A DNA stretch of 64,000 bases. It comes from Liolophura sinensis. Taxonomy: Eukaryota; Mollusca; Polyplacophora; Chitonida; Chitonidae. The notes under the pieces were generated by a model that was given only the letters and a program-made list of their open reading frames with translations, was not told the origin of the DNA and ran no database searches. Below are positions 30,187 through 42,100 of this stretch, piece by piece. How positions within the stretch are numbered: the first letter of the stretch is position 1; every line of letters starts with the position of its first letter. The DNA lies in the NCBI RefSeq assembly GCF_032854445.1, contig NC_088306.1:3966373-4030372 (forward strand), written 5' to 3'. The position numbers and the translations under genes are program-made.

Positions 30187-33100
30187 GTATGTACATGTAC
30201 TGTGCTGTATGTATCACAACACCAGTTGACTGCATGGGTCTGTTCACAGATAAAGACCTCAGTGCGATCGAATTAGATCATAAAGTCTTTGTTTCTGCCC
30301 AGAGCGTGAAGATGCATTTGCCAAGGGAGGAAATATAACCTTTTCTGTATGTTCATCTGTATGTTCTGTTCCATATTTGGTGTAAGTTTCTTTGTTAAGG
30401 TCAGTCCTTTTGGCTTCTCTGCAATAACTCTACCAAATATTGGTCGATTTTGATCAAACTTGAAGTACAGATTGATTTTGCTGAGGGCTAGTTCAAGTTA
30501 ATGAATGTCCCTCTCAATTCGTGTATAAGTTTTGCGTATTTAATTAATTCTGTGATCCGCATCAGCAACATTCCCTTGTTCTGGGACAAGGTGTTGTCTT
30601 CTGTGTATTATGAATGGGATTGTATCATTGCAGGTACAAAGTAAATAAATAAGTGGCTTGTTTGTGTTGCAGGGTTACAGACCATGTGCCCAGAGAGCCT
30701 CTATCCTGTTCTTTGTGCTGAATGACATGGGCAGGATTGACCCCATGTACCAGTTCTCCTTGGATTCTTACATTGAGCTCTTCATCATCTCAATTGACAA
30801 GAGCCATCGCAGCTCCAAGCTGGATGAGAGGATCAACAATCTCAACGAATACCACACATTTTCCGTCTACAGGTGAGAGTTACTGCCCTTGATTGGATTG
30901 TCCCCCTTCATTTGATAGATTCAATAATTGGGATCATTTCATTGTGATGCAGTTCAGTTTGTCATCATTAGAGAAAATAAGGATGGGCGACTTCTAGATT
31001 CTGTGATGTTTTTCAGGTTTCCTAGCAATTATTGGTAGAAGAGGAAATGTTTTAAGACATTGCATGGTGTTTTTCATATACTGTAATTCAACCTTTTTGT
31101 ATATTTGCAAGGTGTTTATTCAAGCATATTCTGAAGGCATTATTTTTTTGTGCAGACTGATAAAATTATACTTTTTGTAAAGCTCTGAAGCTGGTCAATC
31201 CCATCCAGTTAGTTTTGTCTCCAAAATCATGTTTTACACCGTAAATGTGCAAAAATTGGCCTGAAGTTTGCTCTTTTATGTGCGAAAAGGTTGAGGAATT
31301 AGCATACTTTTATGTAATTTGCTGCATGTGCTGTTCACATTGGGTTTTTTTCCTCTTAGTACGATGTATGTAAATTTTACCCATGAAATGCATGTTTAGA
31401 AACAAATAAAGGTCATAAAACGTTGTTTTCTGCTCTAAAACTCGTTTTACCATTCAAAAAACAACAACAAAGAAACAAATCAATTCTAAACATGTTTCTA
31501 AGATCTGTAGAACTCAGTAGAATCAAATAAAATGTTCATTTTATCTGAGGATCTAATAGCAGGTCAAATAGTGCCAATTGTGGAGATTTAACATGTGACA
31601 TTTGAGGTAAAAAATACTGAAATCTCTGTAAGATGTAATACCACCTTTCTCCATCCTTCAGATCAACATGCCGAGGCTTGTTTGAGAGACACAAGCTGCT
31701 CTTCTCTTTCCAAATGTGTGCCAAAATCCTAGAGGCCGCCGGCAAACTCAACATGGATGAGTACAACTTCTTTTTGAGAGGAGGCGTGGTAAGTTTTACC
31801 TCATTATGTAAACTTACTTCAGAATGATACGATGTTGGATTATAAACTTTGATAATTATTATTGCATCCTGTGTTATCATTATCACTTCACAGACAACTG
31901 CAGTTTTGATGTTTTTTTGTTTTTGTTTGAAGGTACTGTCTTTAATCTGGTGTCTAACATTGCGGCAGGTGGGGTTATTTTTACATGGGATAGTTTTCAT
32001 AATAGCTTATAGTTAAAGAGGATAAAGCTTTCATGAACTGAGGGCATGGCCTGTGGTGTTTTCCCTTGCTGTAGGTGATAGACCGTGAGAACCAGATGGA
32101 CAATCCCTGTTCTAATTGGCTGTCTGATGTGGCCTGGGACAACGTGACCGAGTTAGACAAGCAGGCTAACTTCCACGGGATTATCACCTCGTTTGAGCAG
32201 TACCCCCGGGACTGGAACTGCTGGTACACCTCTGCGGAGCCAGAGGTCACCACATTGCCAGGTAAAAACCACAGGATTAACTGATGACCTTTAAGTTTAA
32301 AATTATGAGAATGCCCTCTGATCATGCTGATCATACAGTACCAACCAGTGGCTCACTACACAAGCGCACTTCAAGCAGTCTTTCAACATTCCGCAACCAT
32401 CTTACTTTTGAATTTTTTGGGCTTCAGATTTTTGCTTTTATCTTAGTGCCATTTCTCATTATAAAATTCTCTGTAAATAGTGTATGTCATCTGCTATTGA
32501 ATAGGATACAACGTGTAGATAACCCTCATTGTTTGCTTCTTTCTGCAGTATAGAATGCATGTGTCGTATACTGTAATACACCAATGTAATGTTAAATTAA
32601 AAATGTCTGGTGTAATTTAGATTTAAAGTAAATGTGAAACTGTCCAACCTTTCTCTAAAACAGGTCTGTTAACCCTAGAAATAACTCAGATATTATGACC
32701 AATAGACAAAGGTCTATATTTGTGATGGGGGACCTTTGTGGTATCAGCATGACTAAATTCCACGTTACCTTGCTCGCTACAGGTGAATGGGACAACGCCT
32801 GCAACGAGCTGCAGAGGATGCTGATCGTGCGCTCTCTGCGTCCCGACCGCGTCTCCTTCTGTGTCACCTCATTTATCGTGAACAACCTGGGGTCAAAGTT
32901 TGTCGAGCCGCCAGTGTTGGACATGCAGCAAGTGGTGGAAGACTCGACGACCAGGACACCTTTGATCTTTGTCCTCTCACCTGGTGTGGTATGTCTGCTC
33001 ATGTATACAGCAAATCTAACTCAGTTACAAAGTGTATACTGTATTTTACCTAAAATGGACTTTCTGAGACCATAATGTGACACTGAAATTGATCAATCTT

Positions 33101-36100
33101 CAAAAAAAAAAAAAAAAACTCCTTAAGAGTTCCAATGAGGATGAATCAGCCAGACTAAAACAAAATGTGTCACTTGAAAGATGCTGAACTATGGAAATAC
33201 AGTATTCTGTTCTTTTGCTGGCTTAGACGATTAATACACTTCTGGGTCTCTGTAGCTGTCTGACTGATCTTAACCAATGAGGTCGTGCACATGCTCCAAT
33301 CCAGCTCGCGTGCATTCAGCCGCGTCTTTAAATTTGGGGCTTTGTCGGATACTTGTTACATAAAAGTCGTGGTCTATTCCAGACACACTGTTTTTCTCCA
33401 CTTATAAACCTCACCAGCATCAGGGTATTAGCTCAATGACCCAAGGGCTATCTTTGTTTTTGCTGTCAACACAGTGTAACCCTGAAAAATGAAACTTTTA
33501 CCAGAGAATCCTGGAATGAGCTGTAACCACAACAGTTTGCAAATTATGTAGAATTAGTTTAATGAAAAAAAGAAACAAAATGAAAAAGGACCATAGCCAA
33601 GGTCATCTACAAACATTTTATTACAGTATTTGGGAGCATGGTCATTTTCAATTTTGGGGTTGGTTTCCAAATGTGTACATTTGAATTTCTGTTTGCAGGA
33701 CCCAACAAGTGCCCTTCTTCAGCTGGCAGATAACAGTGGTATGGCCAGTCGATTTCATGCTCTGTCTCTGGGTCAAGGACAGGCACCCATCGCCACACGC
33801 ATGATAAAGGAGGGCGTGAGAGAGGTCAGTGTTTATAACCCGTTCTTCAGCTTGTGAGTACAACTGAACATAGCCACAGTTAACACATGTGAGCAATCAC
33901 TAAGATATTGAAATTGTCTATTTCTGTATGAGATTGCACAGCCTAATAATTCTGTTGCTGTCAACCTCAGATGGCATGTTTCTGACCAGCACAGGACTAG
34001 ATTGCTGCATGTTTCTTCTGGCTCATGGTGTAGTTCCTCCACATCAATGTCTTGCAACTTCTGGGCCCAGTTTCACAAAGATGTCGTACATGCACGATAA
34101 TCACACATATAATGGTACAGAAGTAGTGACATACAAAATATCGTACGATAAAAAATGTTGTGCAGTGGGGTTAATTATATTATTAATTGCGTGATTTCCT
34201 GTTATTTTCAGGGTAATTGGGTGTTCCTTGCCAACTGTCACTTGTCCCTCAGCTGGATGCCCCAGCTAGACAAACTTGTGGAGCAGCTACAGATTGAGGA
34301 GCCTCACCCAGAGTTCCGCCTCTGGCTTAGCTCCAGTCCTCATCCAGAGTTCCCCATCTCCATCCTACAGGCTGGCATCAAGATGACCACAGAACCACCT
34401 AAGGTAATTGGCAGACTATGTGTGTGATATTCTTGACTTCACAGAGTCATCTACTGCCGGGTACGTTATCGTTTACAGTTTTGCTGAGGTGGCATTAAAC
34501 CAGAATCACTCATTCAGCCAGACACAAAACTTAGATAGGCTTAGATAGTATATGACTGCTAGGGTTTAGCTAGTGTCATCATTAAAGATTAAAAAAAAAT
34601 ACTTTGTACATTTGTAAGATCTGTACCCAAGTTTTAGAAAGGCAGTTGGGTCCTGTATGACATGTGTGATGCCTTGTCTTTATATTGTTGCTATAAATGT
34701 ATTTTTACATTATCCTGCTGAGCTTGTAGACTGAAACGTCATGAAACAGATTGCTTCCATTTCCATGTGTCAGTTATGAAATACCAAAGAATGATTTGAT
34801 AATAGTGATAACTGACCGCGGTGAATAACTCTTTTATCAGTGATGGCAGTCATGATCTTTCACCTGTAGCTAAATAATACATGGTCATAGCTTTTTAACA
34901 GTGCTCTAATGTTGGATCCCAGGCTGATCAATTCAGCGATTCCCAATTCATGAACCGAACCTCTCATATACATGATTTAAGCTGAGTGAAATGGGCTGTT
35001 ATAAAGTAAAATATTAACTCATATAAATGTTATAAATTTATAAATTAAGCATTTTTGTTACCGACATACACACATACACAGATATGCGCACACTGTACAT
35101 ACCTGAGATTTCAAGCTCAAGTGTCATTTTATTCTTACACAAAGCTTATCCCATAGTAAGATTATGGTATATGCTGCTTTTAAACTGCTCCTGTTTATAC
35201 ACCCACGGTTATGGTATGGCATTATTCATCCATCTGTGTATCTGTCTATATGTAATCTTCTTGGATTTACCTGATTGATAAACTGATTCAATTTAACAAA
35301 AATATACAATTTGTTCACTTTATAACACCAGAGTACAAGCCTATGAGTCACATGTGCTTAAAATGTAAGCATTATTTAATTTGTCATGTTTGTCCACCAA
35401 AATAACCATGAAAAAACTCTGCCTTTGTCATCAGGGCCTGAAGGCTAACCTGAAGCGTCTGTACAACCTTGTGACAGAACAACAGTTTAGTCGTTGTCAT
35501 CGGCCGGACAAGTACAAGAAGCTGCTCTTCTGCCTCTGTTTCTTCCACTCTATCCTGCTGGAGAGGAAGAAGTTCCTGATGCTCGGCTGGAACATTGCCT
35601 ACGAGTTTAATGACTCTGACTTTGAGGTGAGACATCTAAACGTACATTATTGACATAAATTACAGTAAATTAGGGCAGTGCATGACCATGCACATGAGTC
35701 AGTATCCAGACTTACATATGGGATTTCTTACAAGAAGCAAAAGGGGAAATACTAAAGACTTTGACTTTGAAGTACTAAAGAAGGGATGCTTGAGCTAAGC
35801 AAGCACTAGATGTGTCTGTGACGAATGGTGAAGTATAGAGTTGAGAAACAGGGACATGTAGGTTCTAGTCAATGCTGACTCGTAAACGTACAAGTGAAAA
35901 TAACAGTTAAAGTTTTAACACATTCACATGGATTAATCAAATTGCGTGTTGTGTTTGGCAGGTGTCGGAGAACCTGCTGAGTATTTACCTAGACGAGTAT
36001 AGTGAGACCCCGTGGGACGCCCTCAAGTACCTGATCGCAGGTATCAACTACGGCGGTCACGTGACGGACGACTGGGATAGGAGGCTCCTCATGACCTACA

Positions 36101-39100
36101 TCAACAACTTGTTTGGAGAACAGTCCATCTCACAGCCTTTCTTCAAGTAAGTGGCAGGCAAAGTCTTTTTATCTTTTTCAGGATTTCTCCTGAAAGCCTC
36201 ATATCAAGTCTGTCTCAAAGCGTGAAGTATTTCTCATGTGCTTCTTTGTGTTCACGCTCTTGTGTAGACCGACTCGCAGATTTTTAAGTTATTATAAATA
36301 TGCTATGTAAGTCTCTGTATTATTTAATACCCGTTTGTTTTGCCCACAGACTGTCCATACTGCCCACCTACTATGTGCCCAAAGATGGCCCGCTGTCCTC
36401 GTACAGGGAGTACGTCAGTATGTTACCTAACATTGACAGCCCTGAGGCGTTTGGTCAGCACCCTAACGCAGACATCACCTCCCAGATCCAGGAGACAAGG
36501 CTTCTGTTTGAGACCCTGCTCTCCCTACAGCCCCAGGTGACCAACACCCAGGGGGAGAGCCGTGAGGATAAGGTATGCCATCAGTGACACAACAAAGGTG
36601 AAATTAGCGTAATGTTATCTGGTTATAGACCCGTGTAAAATGTTAGGGCTGAGTACAAATACACTCAAGCCTACAAGTTAAGTACCCAGCAGAACTCATG
36701 GGTGTAGTGTCTGAACCAGTCGGTGGCACACTTAACCGGTTGGTGGCACACTTAACCAGTCGGTGGCACCCTTAACCAGTCGGTGGCACCCTTAACCAGT
36801 TGGTGGCACCCTTAACCAGTCGTTGGCACACTTAACCAGTCAGTGGCACACTTAACCAGTTGGTGGCACCCTTAACTGGATACTGGCACACATAACCAGT
36901 CAGTGGCACACATAACCAGTTGGCAGCAGACCAATTTGAGATATTACATTAGGGGAGTTTTGAGTTAGCCCCCCTTTTGTTACTAAAGGCAATCTGACTG
37001 TATCATGTGACTTGTGACTAGAGATTATCAGCACAGTGTACTGATAATCTATTTATCATATACCTCCTATAAAAGCTATTTTGGGACAATAAAATCCAGG
37101 TATGTACCTTGTATTCTGTCACTGTGTAAGGTTGTGTGATGTCCTGCACGGCACTTTCAAACCATTATGTGCATGTGCAGTGTGTTCTAAATATAGCTTA
37201 TTTCAATAGTTCACAACCACAGTAAAACAACGAAAATGTAATTTATAAAACACCCTTTACATGTAACCACATGTATGCCTTTAAAGACATTTTTCTATCA
37301 AAGTATTAACAATTTTGAAAAACAAAAATCTAACCCTCCTCTGGATTGGGACTGACCAAAGTCATACACTTTGAAATAGAGTCTAGTCCAGATTTGTAAT
37401 TTTCAAAATTAGTGAGTTGCACGTCGGTGTGGATGACAGAAAGCCTTTCAAAACTTCTGAAGTTTCTGCATAGGAAAGTTTGTCACCAAAGTTAATGGCT
37501 ATCGGAACTTTGACAGAAATTCCAGTGGAATGTGCAGTTTGAGAAGGATGCATCCTGGAAAATCCCTGCAGTTGTACTTATGCGACTGTCATGGTTCACC
37601 TTGTGCTTGAAATTTTGTGAAAAAAAAAATATGCAATGGAGACCATTGAGTTGCTATACCAGCATGTAGGAGTCGGGTGCACACAGTTTTACTAGCATTT
37701 CGTTAAACAGCCAGGTAAACATTTTTGCCATGGTCTTCATTATGGATTTACGGATTTTCTCATTGGCTGACATTTATACCACACACTACTGGAAGCTTTT
37801 CTCCTGTAGTTGATGCTGAGGTAAAATGGCGATAACACTAAATGTGCATATGGTTTGAACAGTAAATCTGGCCTTTATGCTCCACGGCATGGAATCTGGT
37901 TATACTAACGATCACTCAGCAGACAACACAAGACGACGCAAATAATTATTGTAAACAGTTTGCCTTCAATAATGGTATGCAAACAGTGTAGAAAATTAAA
38001 CAATTTCCGAGGGTTTTTAGGACAGTAAATGTTAATGTGAGTAGGTCAGCACTGCATGGAAATTCCCATATGGAATTCCAGGGTTTCCCAGTTAGTGCGA
38101 AAGTAGTTTGGCGCGTGCGAATGTGTTGGGGATGGTGATAAGGAAAAACATCCAACGATTCTGTATCAGGCAAGGCATGTTTATAATGTTTATAATAGCA
38201 ATGACATCAATTTACTGCTCACCAGATTCGCCATGTTCTAGGGACAAAAATGGCACCTCTTTCAGGAACTTCACACAGACTTTCCACAACAATAGTTACC
38301 TAACATTTCTGACAGGTCACATGATATAATAAGGCTTTTTTGGACCATTAGTGATGGAAGAGTTTGAACTGAAGTCCCCCCTATTGAGATGTAGCATCCT
38401 GTTGCTGCCTCACTCAGTGATCAGCACTCACAGTAACCACATTGGTGAGAGGCTTCTGGGTCATTGCGCTGCGCTTGAGCTACTCACAGGTTGGTAAGGC
38501 ATCAGTATAATGTGACGGGGGTGGGGGTGGGGGGTGCTTTGGATGGTGAGGGGGGTGAGGGGGTGATTGTTATGATACTTCGGTGGTGCAGTGACTCGTC
38601 CTGCCACTGAAAGAAACAGTGTATGTACACACAACTAATGACTCGTTATAGTTATATAACTGAACAATTGTTGAGTACGACATAAAACCCAATGTGTACA
38701 CACATTCTGTTGGAACTAAAAAAGGTAAAGGGAGGCCTCCTTCACGGAGGTGGTTAGCGCTCAAGCGCAGCGCAATGACCCAGAAGTCTCTCACCAATGT
38801 GGTCACTGTGAGTTCAAGCCCAGCTCATGTTTGCTCCCTCTCCAGCCGTAAGTGGGAGATCTGCCAGCATTTTTGCAGATGATTATGGGTTCCCTAGCCA
38901 AGCTTCCTCTCACCATAATGCTGGCTTAGTAGAAATGAAATATTCTTGAGTAAGGCATGACATCAATCAAATAAATAAATAAACTCACCACCAATATGTA
39001 ATATGAGATAAGAGATGACTGGTGTATTTGTAATGTGATTTCTTGTTTGTAGGTTCTTGACCTGTCCTCTACCATCTTTAAACAGCTGCCTGAGAACATA

Positions 39101-42100
39101 GACTATGAGGGAACAGCCAAGATCCTGGCTGTGGACCCATCCCCTCTCAACGTGGTGCTTCTACAGGAGGTCTGTGCTCATCAGAAATAACAGTGTAACC
39201 TTGAAAGAAAATCAGACTTAAAACTTGGTAGGGTTCAACCCTGCCCTGGGACAGGAAATTGTAGATTCCCGTTCTGTCACTGCTTGTTGGGCCTTGGTGA
39301 CAGTAAACGGTTGGTGACACTCATGAGGCCAGTCTAGTACTCATTGTCCTCCACCAACAGGGTGTACAAGCCTCTGCTTGGGGACCTAGTCTGTTGTGTT
39401 CATGGAGCTTGTCACAAGGTCGGTGGTGTCCTCCAACTGACTGCCACTGACTACAGTAAAAGAGAAACTGTGTAGCTGTAAAACACACAAGTTGTTATCA
39501 ACCTGAAACTGGATAAGTTCCCGGAGTTGTGTCTTTGGTGGACTGAAATCATGATTTACTTGACTTTTTGAAACAAACTTACCTGTAGTGCCATGCAAAT
39601 GATAAATATTGTGCTATAGCAAATTTGCGCTGACAGTAATGGAAATACTTAATACTTGACCCTCCAAAAGTCTCCCAACATGCTCCTACGCCTCATGAGC
39701 GTTTGTCATTGTACCTTCAGATCCAGCGGTATAACGCTCTGCTGAACGAGATTCGCATATCCCTGAGTGACCTGGAGAAGGGTATCCAGGGGCTGGTTGT
39801 CATGACACTGCAGTTAGAGAGTATCTTCCAGTGTATGTTTGATGGACGGGTGCCTCCAGAATGGCTCAAGGTAACTTCACAAGCTTTGTAGAGGACTTTG
39901 TTAATATGATATGAACTTTCTCGTGTTGTTTGGGCACTAAAAATGCAGAAAAGGAAAAATTGAGAATCCAGTTATTTTGCCCTATCTCAATGGTTTTTTT
40001 TATAATTTTCGTGTTATTTAATGCTTTCTGATTGTGTAAATCTCTTCCACTGGTGGGATAGTCCACGCTTCCCTCAATTTTGATGATTTTCAAGTTTTTA
40101 TTTGTGTTTTTGTACCTTTCTCTGACAATGTAAATGATTTTTTCCCCACGTAAAACAACAGTTTCAATTGGTGTGGTCTCAGTACTGATTATCCCTGTTC
40201 CAAGTGCAATGCCCAACTGTTAAGTGTACAGTATGCATTTAGAGGCCACATTCATGTACATAGGTATGCCCACCCCAACCAACAACCCCCACCCCCTTCC
40301 CCATTTACAGAAACTGACTAATAACCAAGAAATTGGTTACATGTTCCAGTCGGGAGATTTGCAGTTGGTAGTGGTTTACTCTGAGAACAATGCACACTGC
40401 TTCTTTTCTCTTCGGATCATCATACACCGTCGTGACAGTGTAATTAAAGTGACCTGAAATTTTGTACATGCTAAGGTGTTCCTTTTGTTCTATTGATCTT
40501 AGCAAGGACTAAGACTTTGAAAACATTTATTTTTCTTTTAAAAATGGATTTATTGTGGTTTTTAGTCACTTACAACATAATACACCCATATCAACCTGGT
40601 GATGATTTAAAATCAAATGAATATGTGAATAAATTTTGGAATTATCATGAGCCAGTAACAATGGTAACTTTGTGTCCACCTACAGGCGTACCCCTCCCTG
40701 AAGCCGCTGGCTGCCTGGACGAGGGATCTGGTGCTGCGTGTAGACCAGCTGGCTAAGTGGGCACTGACCGCTCACCCACCCACCATCTTCTGGATGTCTG
40801 GCTTCACCTTCCCCACGGGCTTCCTCACCGCTGTGCTGCAGACCTCTGCCAGGATGAACAGTGTATGTAGCCTACATAAACACCTGCTCACGTTGGAAGC
40901 ACTCGGTATCCTCACATTCCACCAGGGGAATTTAATTCAAGCCGGAATTTTAAGACCCATTTACAATGCTTAGTTTATAGTGCAAGAAGATAGATGTAAT
41001 TATCATAGATTTGTATTAGTTTGTGTAGTTAACAGCCAAATGTGAGTGCATGTGAAAGAGCATAAAACATGATGCATTCTGAAGAAGAGAGTTAATTCAT
41101 TAGAAATGAATGAATGAATAATTATGGTTTAACGCTACATCGGCAATGTTCCAGACATATCGTGGCAAGAACAATTTGAAAACCTGAGACAGTGATTGGT
41201 TTTCGATATCATAGTTAACATGAAAAATGAAGCAAAAACATGTTTAAAAGCAGAAGAAAAAGAAAAGTGAAAACGGTTAAAACTGGAAAACCAGAAGGTT
41301 TCTGAAGTAGTTTATCCAGAATCCAGTATATGTACATATACATTTCTATGAAATAGGATAACCTGGATAACCCAGATGTTTTCCCTAATTTACAATCAAT
41401 TTGCAATGTATCTGGCCATGTTGCTCTTTTTCCTGTTATCTCTACCTTTGACTGAGTTTGTGTTATATGCACTTGACACCATAAGCACTCAAAACGTCAG
41501 CTCACCAAGCATTGGCATTCAGACACATGTAAAGCTGTATGTGCATGTAATACCGCTTCTGACGTCATACTTGACTTGATATGTCATGCAGGTCTGCCCA
41601 TTCAGAATAATAAAACCAAATTGTACAGAGACTACCAAATATTTAGTTTTTAATGTCAACCAGTTACATGGTTTAGCTTCAAGAACACTTTAGTTAAGTT
41701 GTAACAGTTGGTAATTTTTGAGAAAACGTCATCTGTTTAACAGTAGATTTTGAGGGCAGCCACCTGGAGTACATCTTTTCTGACTTTTGTCAGCAGGTGA
41801 TATGATAAAAAAACATAACGTCTAATTAAATTCATTCAAGGTTTTGTACTTTCCTTGCGTGTTTTAACAGTCACACCTGACTTTTATTTGTTGTATTGTA
41901 GGTGTCTGTGGACACTCTATCCTGGGAGTTTACCGTAATGACGGTGGATGACTCCAACATTACAGGGCCACCCAAGGTAATCTCATTCACCAATCACACC
42001 TTACACAAAAGTTGAAACTTCAAAGCTACAGTTAAAATGTTTTGCTCTAGGAAGGCTACAATTTATACACTGTATTGCAGAACAATATACCAATCACAAG

